64,000 bases of DNA, from positions 23,358 to 87,357 of the forward strand of contig NZ_JACMYO010000008.1 in NCBI RefSeq assembly GCF_020889685.1, written 5' to 3'. This DNA comes from Bradyrhizobium oropedii (GTDB lineage Bacteria > Pseudomonadota > Alphaproteobacteria > Rhizobiales > Xanthobacteraceae). The notes beneath the pieces were generated by a model, which did no database searches, had not been told where the DNA came from, and was given only the letters and a program-made list of their open reading frames with translations. A program made the translations under genes and the position numbers. Shown piece by piece: positions 25,767 through 35,400 of the stretch (its first letter is position 1; each line of letters begins with the position of its first letter).

Positions 25767-27026
25767 ATGCGCGCGGCGGTTGTCGCGGCGATCATCTTCG
25801 TCATCGCCCATGTCGTGCTGCTGCTCGGGATCACCACGCCGGACAAGCTCTATTTCGATGAGGTGCATTACGTGCCGGCGGCACGGCAGATGCTCCTGCC
25901 GGTGCTCGAGGGCCCGATCCTCAACCCGATGCATCCGCCGCTTGCCAAGCAGATCATCGCGCTCTCGATCAAGGCGTTTGGCGACGTGCCGTTGGGTTGG
26001 CGTTATCCCGCGGCGCTGTTCGGTGCGCTCGCGCTGGTCGCCGTCTATCTCGGCGCGCTGGCGCTGTTCGCATCGCAGGAGCGCGCCGTCGCGGCCATGC
26101 TGCTCGCCTTCTTCAACCAGATGCTGTTCGTGCAGTCGCGGATTGCGATGCTGGATATTTTCGCGCTCGCCTTCTGCCTGTTCGCGATTGCGGCGTTCAT
26201 CCACGGCTTCCGGCAAGCGCGGCCGCACGCCGCTTTCGCGCTGGCGGGATTGGCCGCGGGGTTTGCGTGTGCGTGCAAATGGAGCGGGCTGTTCGTGCTC
26301 GCGACCTGCGTCGCGATCGTAGTTGTGATCCGCCTGTTGCAGGGCTGGCGGACGCGCTTTGCCGACGCCAATGCGGAGGATTGGTACCGGCCGGACCTCT
26401 GGCCGGATTTTCGTCTTCCGCACGTCATCGCCTGTTTCGTGCTGATTCCGGCTGCCGCCTATCTCGCGACCTTCGTGCCGCTCTACGGCCTCTCGTTCAG
26501 CGACATCATGGAGGCGCAGCGCCGCATCTTTGCCGACAACACCACGACCGCGATCGCGGGCCACACCTATATGAGCTCGTGGCCGTCCTGGCCGTTCCAG
26601 ATGCGCCCGGTCTGGTACCTGTTCGAGAAGGTCGGCGATGACCGGTTCGCCGCGATCGTGTTCCTCGGCAATCCGCTGGTGCTGTGGCCGGCGTTGATCG
26701 CGCTGATCGTCGCGCTGCAAGGCTGGATCGTCGGGCGCAACCGCGATGCGTTTCTCGTGCTTGCGTTCTACCTTGGCCCGTATCTCGCCTGGGCGCTGCT
26801 GCCGCGCACGCTCGGCTTCATCTACTACTATCTTCCGGCCGCGACGACTTCGAGCTTCGTGCTGGTCTACGCCTTGACGCGCAAGGGCGCACCGCACTGG
26901 CTGCTATGGGCTTTCGTGGCAGTGGGATGCGCGGGATTCATCGCGATGCTGCCGGTCACGGCCGCATTCGTCGGGACGTCGATGACGACTTTCAATCGGC
27001 TGATGCTGTTCCAGAGCTGGATTTGA
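25767..27026 (+). CDS. Protein O-mannosyltransferase (PMT) family glycosyltransferase
   Basis: A polytopic protein of about 419 residues with the classic PMT pattern. After TM1 comes TPDKLYFDEVHYVPAARQ with the catalytic acidic residue, then MHPPLAKQI, then QSRIAMLDIFALAF and ACKWSGLF. About nine further helices follow, and a long loop (residues 200-300) includes HTYMSSWPSWPFQMRP. It transfers a sugar from a polyprenyl-phosphate donor to an envelope acceptor, possibly a protein. A TTG at 25722 extends the frame by 15 residues; ATG at 25767 gives a better N-terminus. It is the second lipid-linked-sugar transferase within 6 kb. Confidence 0.88.
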   Translation: MRAAVVAAIIFVIAHVVLLLGITTPDKLYFDEVHYVPAARQMLLPVLEGPILNPMHPPLAKQIIALSIKAFGDVPLGWRYPAALFGALALVAVYLGALALFASQERAVAAMLLAFFNQMLFVQSRIAMLDIFALAFCLFAIAAFIHGFRQARPHAAFALAGLAAGFACACKWSGLFVLATCVAIVVVIRLLQGWRTRFADANAEDWYRPDLWPDFRLPHVIACFVLIPAAAYLATFVPLYGLSFSDIMEAQRRIFADNTTTAIAGHTYMSSWPSWPFQMRPVWYLFEKVGDDRFAAIVFLGNPLVLWPALIALIVALQGWIVGRNRDAFLVLAFYLGPYLAWALLPRTLGFIYYYLPAATTSSFVLVYALTRKGAPHWLLWAFVAVGCAGFIAMLPVTAAFVGTSMTTFNRLMLFQSWI

Positions 27027-27042
27027 ATCTCTCTGAAACAAG

Positions 27043-27074
27043 CGATCCGCCTGCCCGGCATGGCTGGCGGATCG
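27043..27074. terminator. Hairpin between convergent PMT and ompA-like genes
   Basis: CGATCCGCC (27043-27051) pairs with GGCGGATCG (27066-27074) around a 14-nt loop. It sits 16 bp after the glycosyltransferase stop and 14 bp before the ompA-like stop, suiting a bidirectional terminator. Confidence 0.55.
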
Positions 27075-27087
27075 GGAGCGCGGGAGA

Positions 27088-27717
27088 TTACTGCTGCGCC
27101 GTCTTGGTATCCATGTTGACGACCTGCACGCGGCGATTGGTCGGGTCCATCGGCGCGTTCGGGTCCTTCGGCCGGGTCTTGCCGTAGCCGACGGTCACGA
27201 GATCGGAGCCGTTCAGGCCGTAGTGCTCGACCAGATAGGTCTTGATGGTGTCGGCGCGGCGCTCCGAGAGGTCCTGATTATAGGCCTCGCCACCGATGGC
27301 GTCGGTATGGCCGGCGAGGACAAAGGTGGAGCCCTTCATGCTGGCGTCCGACAGCGCCTTGCCTAGCTCCTGCACCGCCTGGGTCGAGCCCTTGCTGATA
27401 TCGGCCGAGTTGTAGTCGAAGTGAATCTCCAGATCGATCTTCGGCTTGTTGGCGGCGATATCGGCGATCTCCTGGCGTTCGCCGAGCGAAAGCGAACGGG
27501 TCTGCCGGTTGCGAACGGTGTTGAGGAAGCTCGTCTCCCTGGCCGTTGCGGCCGGGTCGACCTGCGTGCCGGAGAGGCTGCGGGTGGTGGACTTCGGCTT
27601 CAGCGCATTGAGGATCTGGGCGGCCGGAATGGTGTCGCTGCCGGCCAGTGCAACGCCCGCCGTCATCGACAGCGCGGCGCCGATTGTCAAAAGAGACATG
27701 GAAAGAGAGCGGGTCAT
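27088..27717 (-). CDS. OmpA family protein
   Basis: A 209-residue envelope protein. The signal peptide ends at ALAGS near residue 26. A 70-residue linker is followed by an OmpA C-terminal domain (about 92-205): IHFDYNSADISKGS, LAGHTDAIGGEAYNQDLSER with the conserved peptidoglycan-binding residues, and NRRVQVVN. It anchors to peptidoglycan through meso-diaminopimelate. There is no lipobox and no N-terminal barrel, so it is probably a soluble periplasmic protein. It is convergent with the PMT gene. Confidence 0.93.
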   Translation of the reverse strand: MTRSLSMSLLTIGAALSMTAGVALAGSDTIPAAQILNALKPKSTTRSLSGTQVDPAATARETSFLNTVRNRQTRSLSLGERQEIADIAANKPKIDLEIHFDYNSADISKGSTQAVQELGKALSDASMKGSTFVLAGHTDAIGGEAYNQDLSERRADTIKTYLVEHYGLNGSDLVTVGYGKTRPKDPNAPMDPTNRRVQVVNMDTKTAQQ

Positions 27718-27878
27718 GGTTTTCGTCCTTGGATCTGGGCCAGCCGATCCGGCTTGCTGTCATTTTGATGCTGGGAACCTAGGACCGGTTCAAAGTCCGG
27801 AATGTGATCTGGGTCACGGTTTGTTGTGCCGCGCCCCCTTGTGCCAACCGGGGGTAGACTGCGGAGAGGGAGGGCAGC

Positions 27879-28157
27879 ATGGCCCACGTCAATCGCGTCC
27901 TTCGCTCGATCAATGACGAGGACGCCACGCGCTGCGTCGATATCTTCCTGCGCCCGGAAGGCAGCATCGGCTTCGAGGAATATCGGCGGGACGTGGAAGA
28001 TGGCCGCGGCTGGTTTCCAATTGGCGGCCACTCGTCCCGGGTCTTCCATGAGGAAAGCGCCGCGCTCGCGGCGGCGATGGCAGACGTTCCCTGGCTGCGG
28101 CGGGCTGTCGGATCGGCCTGGCAGGCCGGAATAGCTGGTACGCCAGAGCAGGCATGA
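27879..28157 (+). CDS. Conserved hypothetical protein
   Basis: A 92-residue acidic, soluble protein. ATG at 27879 follows GGGAGGG. The segment EDATRCVDIFLRPEGSIGFE, then YRRDVEDGRGWFPIGGHSSR, looks like a compact alpha/beta domain with no transmembrane segment. I do not recognise a family with certainty. It is divergent from the ompA-like gene (161 bp) and 68 bp upstream of the glycosylase-like gene, so it may share that gene's transcript. Confidence 0.65.
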   Translation: MAHVNRVLRSINDEDATRCVDIFLRPEGSIGFEEYRRDVEDGRGWFPIGGHSSRVFHEESAALAAAMADVPWLRRAVGSAWQAGIAGTPEQA

Positions 28158-28225
28158 TGATGCGGGGCTGATTTCCACCGCGCGGCTCTCCACACCTGCG
28201 CGAATCTCACTACATTGCCCGGGCA

Positions 28226-29389
28226 ATGCCCCGCGCCGCCGAACCCTTATCCCTGAACAATGCCGCCGCCCGCCACATCTGGCTGCGCGCGCAGCGGCTC
28301 GATACACAGGCGCCGTTCGGGGAAGGAGCGTCAGCCGTGGCGGCCGCTGTCGACCATCTCGGCTATGTGCAGATCGACACCATCAACGTGATCGAGCGCT
28401 GCCATCACCACATCCTGTTCACCCGGATTCCGGATTACCGCCGCGCCGACCTCAAGCAGGCGCAGAGCCGGGACAAGAGCGTGTTCGAATACTGGACGCA
28501 CGCGCTGTCCTACGTGCCGTCGAAAGATATCGGGATCTTCCTGCCGGCGATGAAGGCGCACAAGCGCGACGGCCACAAATGGTTCTCGTCGGTGACCCCC
28601 GCGGATACCCGCAAGATCATGCGGCTGCTGCGCGAGGGACCACTGACCATCCGCGACATCGAAGACGACGTGCTGACCGAGAAGGAGCATCTCTGGCAGA
28701 GCCGGAAACCCTCCAAGCGCGCGTTGCAGCTCGCCTTCTATGGCGGCGTGGTCACGATCAGCGAGCGCGCCGGCATGCTGAAGACCTACGAGCTGATGAG
28801 CAGGCATTTCGGCTGGGACGAGCCGCCGAAGCCCGCACCGGCCTCGGCCCGGACAACCTATCTGCTCGACCGCGCGCTGCGCTCGCAGGGCATCGTCAGC
28901 CTGGATTCGATCTGCCATCTCGATGCGCCGAGCAAGAAGGCGGTTCGCAGCCTGATCGAGGCGAGGGTGCGCCGCAAGGAGCTGGTCCGGATCGCGCTCG
29001 ATGGCGCCGGCAAGCAGGAGCATTGGGCGCGGCCCGAGGTGCTGGAGGCGGCCGGCGAGGGCGATCCTTCCCTGGTTCACATCCTCTCGCCGTTCGATCC
29101 CCTGATCATCCAGCGCAAGCGCACGGAGCTGTTCTTCGGCTACGGCCACCGCTTCGAGGCCTATGTGCCGAAGGAGAAGCGCCTGTTCGGCTATTTCGCG
29201 CTGCCGGTGCTGGTCGGCGACGACATCGTTGCCGCCCTCGACCTGAAGACCGACCGGCAGAACAAGAAGCTCCTGATGCAGAAATGGAGCTGGGTCGGCA
29301 ACGGCAAGAAGCCGGCCTCGCGCAAGGAGCTGAAGCGCCGTATCGAGGAGGAGCTCGACCGCTTCGAGCGATTCCAGCTCGCGGATTGA
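28226..29389 (+). CDS. YcaQ/AlkZ-like winged-helix DNA glycosylase
   Basis: A 387-residue protein of the HTH_42 family. The signature LGYVQIDTINVIERCHHHIL contains the Gln-Ile-Asp catalytic motif (Gln49-Ile50-Asp51), which in YcaQ/AlkX enzymes unhooks DNA interstrand crosslinks and removes bulky N-alkyl adducts. Other family elements are RDKSVFEYWTHALSYVP, LQLAFYGGVVTISERAG and the C-terminal LSPFDPLIIQRKRTELFFGY. The motif is the QxD form of the crosslink-removing enzymes, not the QxQ form of AlkZ. ATG at 28226. Length is normal. DNA repair is inferred from the family and the intact motif. Confidence 0.9.
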   Translation: MPRAAEPLSLNNAAARHIWLRAQRLDTQAPFGEGASAVAAAVDHLGYVQIDTINVIERCHHHILFTRIPDYRRADLKQAQSRDKSVFEYWTHALSYVPSKDIGIFLPAMKAHKRDGHKWFSSVTPADTRKIMRLLREGPLTIRDIEDDVLTEKEHLWQSRKPSKRALQLAFYGGVVTISERAGMLKTYELMSRHFGWDEPPKPAPASARTTYLLDRALRSQGIVSLDSICHLDAPSKKAVRSLIEARVRRKELVRIALDGAGKQEHWARPEVLEAAGEGDPSLVHILSPFDPLIIQRKRTELFFGYGHRFEAYVPKEKRLFGYFALPVLVGDDIVAALDLKTDRQNKKLLMQKWSWVGNGKKPASRKELKRRIEEELDRFERFQLAD

Positions 29390-29406
29390 GAGCGGTCCTC
29401 TCCGTT

Positions 29407-29489
29407 CGTCATTGCGAGAAGCGGAGCGACGAAGCAATCCACCTCTCCATTTGCTGCGCTATGGATTGCTTCGCTTCGCTCGGTGATGG
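29407..29489. repeat. Intergenic repeat, CGTCATTGCGAG family, copy 1
   Basis: The sequence GAAGCGGAGCGACGAAGCAATCC is mirrored by GGATTGCTTCGCTTCGCTC, with CGTCATTGCGAG at the left end and a less complete right end (GGTGATGG). It lies between the glycosylase-like and MFS genes. A longer copy is at 32332-32446. Confidence 0.8.
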
Positions 29490-29606
29490 CCGGCGGGGCG
29501 GAAGCCCGGGTTCCCGATTGCGCTGTGCGCTACGAGTTTTTGCCATTGCCCAATGCCGGGCCAGCCAATAATCCTCAGGGCAAGCCACAGCTTTGGGGGG
29601 AAACTG

Positions 29607-30932
29607 ATGAGCCGGACCGCAACCCTTGCGCCTGATGGCGGCGCCCGCAGCGAGGTCGAGACGTCCACGATCCGCGCGATCTCCTGGCGGCTGATCCCGT
29701 TCCTGATCCTGGCCTACTTCTTCTCCTATCTCGATCGCGTCAATCTCAGCTTCGCCGCGCTCACCATGAACGCGGAGCTGAAGTTCTCACCGCTTGTGTT
29801 CTCGTTCGGCGCCGGCATCTTCTTCATCGGCTATTTCATCTTCGAGGTACCGAGCAATCTGGCGCTCGAGAAGTTCGGCGCCAGCAAGTGGATCGCCCGC
29901 ATCATGGTGAGCTGGGGCATCCTCTCGGCTCTGATGGCGGCGGTCTATGACGATCACAGCTTCTATGCGCTGCGCTTTTTCCTCGGCGTCGCCGAGGCCG
30001 GCTTCTTCCCCGGCATCATTCTCTATCTCACCTACTGGTATCCGGCCGAATATCGCGCGCGCTTCCTCGCCGCCTTCGCGATCGCCGTCCCGGTCTCGAC
30101 GGCGATCGGCGCGCCGATCTCGGGCCTTCTGCTCGGGCTCGACGGCGTCATGGGTCTGAAGGGCTGGCAGTGGCTGTTCATCATCGAGGGCGTGCCCTCG
30201 GTGCTGCTCGGCATCGTCACCTGGTTTTATCTGACCGACCGGCCGGAGAAGGCCGACTGGCTCTCGGCCGAGCAGAAGGCATGGCTGAAGTCGAAGCTCG
30301 ATGCCGAGGTCGCGGCGAAGCAGGCGGCCAAGCACTTCACGCTGTTCGAGGCCCTGTCCTCGCCGAAGGTGCTGGCGCTCAGCGCGATCTATTTCGGCTT
30401 CGTCGCCGCGCTCTACGGCATGCAGTTCTGGCTGCCGCAGATCGTCAAGGCGTTCGGCCTGACCAACGCGCAGACCGGCTTCGTCACCGCGATCCCCTAT
30501 GCATTCGGCACCGTCGCGATGATCCTGTGGGCACGCCGTTCGGATGCCGCGCGCGAGCGCGTGTTTCATGTCGGCGCGCCGCTGCTGCTGACGGCGCTGG
30601 CGCTCGCCGTCTCCAGCTACATCACCGATCCGATCATGACGATGGTCGTGCTGACGGTCGCCGCGATCGGAATCTTCTGCACGTTTGCGGTGTTCTGGAC
30701 GCTGCCGACCGCCTGGCTGTCCGGCACTGCCGCCGCCGGCGCAATCGCGTTGATCAACTCGATCGGCAACCTCGCAGGCTTCGGCGGACCCTATCTGATC
30801 GGCTGGGTCAAGGAGGCGACCGGCAGCACCTCGACCGGTCTATTGGTGCTGTCATTGCTGCCGCTGATCGGCGGGCTCCTGGTGTTCCTCGGCAGCCACG
30901 AGACCAAGACCGAGTTCGTGGAAGCGAAGTAA
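29607..30932 (+). CDS. MFS transporter, anion:cation symporter (ACS) subfamily
   Basis: A 441-residue inner-membrane transporter with 12 helices. RLIPFLILAYFFSYLDRVNL opens TM1 with the ACS signature (Tyr-Leu-Asp-Arg-Val-Asn). GWQWLFIIEGVPSVLLGIV marks the end of the N-terminal half. A cytoplasmic loop follows TDRPEKADWLSAEQKAWL. The ACS family moves organic anions such as tartrate, phthalate, glucarate or 4-hydroxyphenylacetate with protons; the substrate cannot be told. ATG at 29607 follows GGGGGGAAA. It stands alone, between two repeat elements, with no catabolic partner adjacent. Confidence 0.93.
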   Translation: MSRTATLAPDGGARSEVETSTIRAISWRLIPFLILAYFFSYLDRVNLSFAALTMNAELKFSPLVFSFGAGIFFIGYFIFEVPSNLALEKFGASKWIARIMVSWGILSALMAAVYDDHSFYALRFFLGVAEAGFFPGIILYLTYWYPAEYRARFLAAFAIAVPVSTAIGAPISGLLLGLDGVMGLKGWQWLFIIEGVPSVLLGIVTWFYLTDRPEKADWLSAEQKAWLKSKLDAEVAAKQAAKHFTLFEALSSPKVLALSAIYFGFVAALYGMQFWLPQIVKAFGLTNAQTGFVTAIPYAFGTVAMILWARRSDAARERVFHVGAPLLLTALALAVSSYITDPIMTMVVLTVAAIGIFCTFAVFWTLPTAWLSGTAAAGAIALINSIGNLAGFGGPYLIGWVKEATGSTSTGLLVLSLLPLIGGLLVFLGSHETKTEFVEAK

Positions 30933-30968
30933 CTCGCGCCTCACAAGCTATATGTCCGCCGGGTCGTC

Positions 30969-31086
30969 GTAGCCCGGATGGAGCCAACCGGTCGCGCGAA
31001 TGTGCGCCCGGTGACAGGCTCCGCGTAATCCGGGACCGCGCCGCATTGGTGACGTCCCGGATTTCGCTCCGCTCCATCCGGGCTAC
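30969..31086. repeat. Intergenic repeat, GTAGCCCGGATGGA family
   Basis: The outer arms GTAGCCCGGATGGA and TCCATCCGGGCTAC are perfect complements. Inside are AATCCGGGA and TCCCGGATT-like arms, so the element can fold into a branched structure. It lies between the MFS stop and the RND operon promoter. Confidence 0.8.
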
Positions 31087-31146
31087 ACCCCCTCAAATCC
31101 TTGCTGATTCCGTGCCGATCGAGGCCGATCTCACGAATTGGTTACT

Positions 31147-31172
31147 ACTGATGAATATTGACATTCATCAGT
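31147..31172. promoter_or_regulatory. Palindromic operator of the RND efflux operon
   Basis: Perfect 10-bp arms ACTGATGAAT (31147-31156) and ATTCATCAGT (31163-31172) surround a 6-bp centre. An extra half-site TTCATCA is at 31188-31194. The promoter's -35 hexamer lies inside the centre, so occupancy would block transcription. The TetR repressor encoded as the third gene of the operon is the obvious candidate. Confidence 0.75.
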
Positions 31173-31186
31173 GATAAATCGATACT
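31158..31186 (+). promoter_or_regulatory. Sigma-70-type promoter of the RND efflux operon
   Basis: TTGACA (31158-31163) is separated by 17 bp from GATACT (31181-31186), 34 bp before the adaptor gene. The -35 box is consensus and lies within the palindromic operator; the -10 box matches four of six positions. Confidence 0.65.
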
Positions 31187-31219
31187 CTTCATCAATCGTC
31201 AGCCCGATGGAGATTTCAG

Positions 31220-32326
31220 ATGTTCGGCCGTTCCATTTTCTCGAGCTATTACAGGCTCTTGACGGGAGCATCGTTAGCTTTTGCGGTGTTCGCATTGACC
31301 GGCTGCAACGAAAAGGCGGCCGAAACCGCCGATCCGGGACGCCCCGTGCTGGTGGCGACCGTCCATTACGAAGCCGAAACCCCCGAGCGCAGCTTTGTCG
31401 GCACCATCAAGCCCCGTATCGAAGCCGATATGGGCTTCCGGGTTGCCGGCAAGGTGGCCAAGCGGCTGGTCGAAGTCGGACAGACAGTCGACGTCGACCA
31501 GCCCTTGGCCACCCTCGACGAGGTCGACCTGAAGCTGCAGGCCGAGCAGGCGGAGGCGGAATTTCGCGCTGCCACCGGCGTGCTGGCGCAGGCCGCGGCC
31601 GCCGAGCAGCGCGCCAAGGATCTGAAGGTCAAGGGCTGGACCACCGATGCGGCGCTCGATTCCGCCAAGGCCGCCGGCGACGAGGCGCGCGCGCGGCTGA
31701 ACCGCGCCGAGCGCTCGGTCGAGCTGACCAAGAACTCCCTCTCTTACGCAACGCTGGTGGCCGACACCCGGGGTGTCGTCACAGCGACCATGATCGAGCC
31801 GGGCCAGGTGGTTGCCGCGGGCCAGGCCTCGATCCGTGTCGCCCGACTTGGTGAGAAGGAAGCCGTCGTCGCGATCCCCGAGACGCTTCTCGCTCGTGCC
31901 AGGTCGGGCGTTGCCACGGTGACGCTGTGGTCGGATGCCAAGAAGTCCTACGCCGCCAGGCTGCGCGAGGTCGCGCCGCAGGCCGATCCCGCCACCCGCA
32001 CCTATCTCGCAAAATTCTCGCTGCCGGACGCCGACGAAGCCGTCTCGCTCGGCATGACCGCGACGCTGACCTTGGCCGACAAGGCGAGCGAGCGGGTGGC
32101 GAAGCTGCCGCTGTCGGCGCTGTACAGCCAGGGCGGCGATCCCTCGCTCTACATCGTCGACGACAAGGGCGACATCGCGCTGAAGCCGGTCAAGGTGAAG
32201 GCCTATGAGAGCAACAACGTCGTGATCTCCGGCGGTGTCGACGATGGCGCCAAGGTGGTCGCCCTCGGTGTGCAGAAACTCGATCCGAGCCAGAAGGTGC
32301 GGGTCGTGTCGTCGCTGTCGTTCTAA
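31220..32326 (+). CDS. RND efflux periplasmic adaptor lipoprotein
   Basis: A 368-residue membrane fusion protein. A lipoprotein signal ends in ALTGCN with Cys29 as the acylation site. The lipoyl-like halves are VGTIKPRIEADMGFRVAGKV and DTRGVVTATMIEPGQVVAAG. An alpha-helical hairpin (about 105-165, Ala- and Glu-rich) and a beta-barrel domain (about 205-290) complete the fold. It bridges the RND pump to an outer-membrane channel. No channel gene is in the operon. ATG at 31220. It is the first gene of an adaptor-pump-TetR operon; a 115-bp repeat element separates it from the pump gene. Confidence 0.94.
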   Translation: MFGRSIFSSYYRLLTGASLAFAVFALTGCNEKAAETADPGRPVLVATVHYEAETPERSFVGTIKPRIEADMGFRVAGKVAKRLVEVGQTVDVDQPLATLDEVDLKLQAEQAEAEFRAATGVLAQAAAAEQRAKDLKVKGWTTDAALDSAKAAGDEARARLNRAERSVELTKNSLSYATLVADTRGVVTATMIEPGQVVAAGQASIRVARLGEKEAVVAIPETLLARARSGVATVTLWSDAKKSYAARLREVAPQADPATRTYLAKFSLPDADEAVSLGMTATLTLADKASERVAKLPLSALYSQGGDPSLYIVDDKGDIALKPVKVKAYESNNVVISGGVDDGAKVVALGVQKLDPSQKVRVVSSLSF

Positions 32327-32331
32327 CCCCG

Positions 32332-32446
32332 CGTCATTGCGGGAAGCCCGCGACAAAATTGCAAAGCAATTTTGCGATGAAGCGACGAAGCAATCCACGT
32401 CGCCACACGTTGAGGAATGGATTGCTTCGCTTCGCTCGCAATGACG
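32332..32446. repeat. Intergenic repeat, CGTCATTGCGAG family, copy 2, inside the efflux operon
   Basis: CGTCATTGCGGGAAG at the left and CTTCGCTCGCAATGACG at the right are complementary. A nested hairpin CAAAATTGC-AAA-GCAATTTTG lies inside. It starts 5 bp after the adaptor stop and ends 35 bp before the pump start, so it is transcribed within the operon. Confidence 0.82.
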
Positions 32447-32481
32447 ATTGAAGTCGAGACGATTTGGACCTGGAGAGTTCG

Positions 32482-35400
32482 ATGAAGCGCTTCAACCTTT
32501 CGGCCTGGGCGGTCAGCCATCCGACGCTGGTGCTGTTCCTGATGATCATCCTCGGCGTCGCCGGCTACTTCTCCTATGAGAAGCTCGGTCGCGCAGAGGA
32601 CCCGTTCTTCACCGTCAAGGTGGTGAACGTCTCGGTGATGTGGCCGGGCGCGACCTCGCAGGAAATGCAGATGCAGGTCGCCGATCCGATCGAGAAGCGG
32701 CTGCAGGAGCTGCCGTTCTTCGACAAGGTGCAGACCTATTCCAAGCCGGGCTTCACGGCGATGCAGGTCTCCTTCAAGGATTCGACCTCGCCGAAGGACG
32801 TGCCCTATCTCTTCTATCTCCTGCGCAAGAAGCTGGTCGACGTGCAGGGCGAGCTGCCTTCCGGCATCCTCGGTCCCGTGGTCAACGACGAATTCTCCGA
32901 CGTCGATTCGATCCTCTATATGATGACCGGCGACGGCGCCAACTACGCGCAGCTCAAGAAGGTCGCGGAAGGCTTCCGCCAACGTCTCCTGAAAGTGCCT
33001 GGAGTCACCAAGATCGACCTGTACGGCACCCAGGACGAGCGCATCTTCGTCGAGTTCTCGCATGCCAAGCTGGCGACGCTCGGCATCACGCCGCAGGCGC
33101 TGTTCGACTCGCTCGCCAAGCAGAACAACGTCACGCCGGCCGGCACCGTCGAGACCTCCTCGCAGCGCGTGCCGCTGCGCGTCACCGGCGCGCTTGACGG
33201 CGTCAAGGCGGTTTCCGAGACGCCGGTCGAGAGCAATGGCCGTGTGTTCCGGCTCGGCGATATCGCAACCGTCAGCCACGGTTATGTCGATCCGCCGAGC
33301 TTCGTGGTGCGTCAGGAAGGCAAGCAGGCGCTCGGCATCGGCGTCGTCACCGCCAAGGGCGCCAACATCCTCGAGCTCGGCAAGGAGGTCCAGCAGGCGA
33401 CCGCCGAGTTCCTGAAGGCGGTGCCGCAGGGCGTCGACATCCAGCAGATCGCCGACCAGCCCAAGGTGGTCGAGCATGCCGTCGGCGAGTTCGTGCACTC
33501 CTTCGTCGAGGCGCTCGCGATCGTGCTGTTCGTCTCCTTTGTCGCACTCGGCTGGCGCACCGGCATCGTGGTCGCGCTGTCGGTGCCGCTGGTGCTCGGC
33601 ATCGTCTTCATCGTGATGAACGCGATGTCGCTCGACCTGCACCGCATCACGCTCGGCGCGCTGATCATCGCACTCGGCCTTCTGGTCGACGACGCCATCA
33701 TCGCGGTCGAGATGATGGTGGTGAAGATGGAACAGGGCTGGGACCGCATGAAGGCGGCGTCCTTTGCCTGGGAATCTACTGCGTTTCCGATGCTCACGGG
33801 GACGCTGGTCACGGCCGCTGGCTTCCTCCCCATCGGCTTTGCCAATTCGGCGGTCGGCGAATATGCCGGCGGCATCTTCTGGATCGTGGCGATCGCGCTG
33901 GTCGCCTCCTGGTTCGTCGCGGTGATCTTCACGCCCTATATCGGCGTCAAGCTGCTGCCCAACATCAAGGTGCACCAGAACCACGATCCGCACGCGATCT
34001 ACGAGACGCGGATGTATCGCGGCCTGCGCAGCGTCGTGCAGTGGTGCGTCGATCACCGTATCAAGGTGGTGGTGGCGACCGTCGGCGTGTTCGTCGCCGC
34101 GATCATCGGCTTCGGCCATGTCCAGCAGCAGTTCTTCCCGCTGTCGGAGCGGCCCGAGCTGTTCCTGCAGCTCCGCCTGCCCGAGGGCACCGCGTTCAAC
34201 GTCACCGAGAAGACGGTGAAGAAGGCCGAAGGGCTGCTGAAGGACGACCAGGACATCCAGACCTACACCGCCTATGTCGGCCAGGGCTCGCCGCGCTTCT
34301 GGCTCGGCCTCAACCCGCAACTGCCGAATGAGGCGTTCGCCGAGATCGTGATCCTCGCCAAGAACGTCGAGGCGCGCGAGCGCGTCAAGGCGAAGATCGA
34401 GCAGGCCGCCGCCGACGGCGCGCTGAACGAGGCGCGGGTCCGGGTCGACCGCTTCAATTTCGGTCCGCCGGTCGGCTTCCCGGTCCAGTTCCGCGTGATC
34501 GGGCCGGATGCCAACAAGGTGCGCGACATCGCCTATCAGGTTCGCGACGTCATGCGCCAGAACAAGAACGTCAAGGACGTCCAGCTCGACTGGAATGAGC
34601 AGTCGCCCTATCTGAAGCTCGCCGTCGATCAGGATCGGGCGCGCGCGCTCGGCCTGACCCCGCAGGACGTCTCGCAGGCGCTGGCGATGCTGATCTCGGG
34701 CGCGCCGGTGACCACGATCCGCGACGGCATCGAGAAGGTCGGCGTGGTCGCCCGCGCGGTGCCGTCCGAGCGGCTCGATCTCGGCCGCGTCGGCGATCTC
34801 ACCATCACCACCCGCAACGGCGTCGCCGTGCCGCTGCAGCAGATTGCCAAGATCGAATATGCGCATGAGGAGCCGATCCTGTGGCGGCGCAACCGCGACA
34901 TGGCGATCACCGTGCGCTCGGATGTCGTCGACGGCGTGCAGGCGCCCGACGTCACCAGCCAGATCTCGCCGAAGCTCAGGGATATCCAGGCCCATCTCGA
35001 GCCGGCCTACCGGATCGAGCCGGGCGGGGCGTTCGAGGAATCCGCCAAGGGCAATGCGTCGATCTTCATCCTCTTCCCCGTGATGGTGATGGTGATGCTG
35101 ACGCTGCTGATGATCCAGCTGCAGAGCTTCTCGCGCCTGACGCTGGTGTTCCTGACCGCGCCGCTCGGCATCGTCGGTGCCTCGCTGGGGTTGAATATCG
35201 CCAACCAGCCGTTCGGCTTCGTGGCGCTGCTCGGCCTGATCGCGCTCGCCGGCATGATCATGCGCAACGCGGTGATCCTGGTTGACCAGATCGAGAGCGA
35301 CGTGGCGTCAGGGCTGACCCGGCGCGAGGCGATCGTCGAGGCCACCGTCCGGCGCGCCCGTCCGGTGGTGCTGACCGCGCTCGCCGCGATCCTCGCCATG

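Noticed and set aside
32323..34995. Minus-strand open frame of 890 codons opposite the RND pump
   Set aside because: It is the antisense of a clear pump gene, very rich in Arg, His and Asp as expected from GC-rich complementary codons, and has no domain or ribosome binding site.
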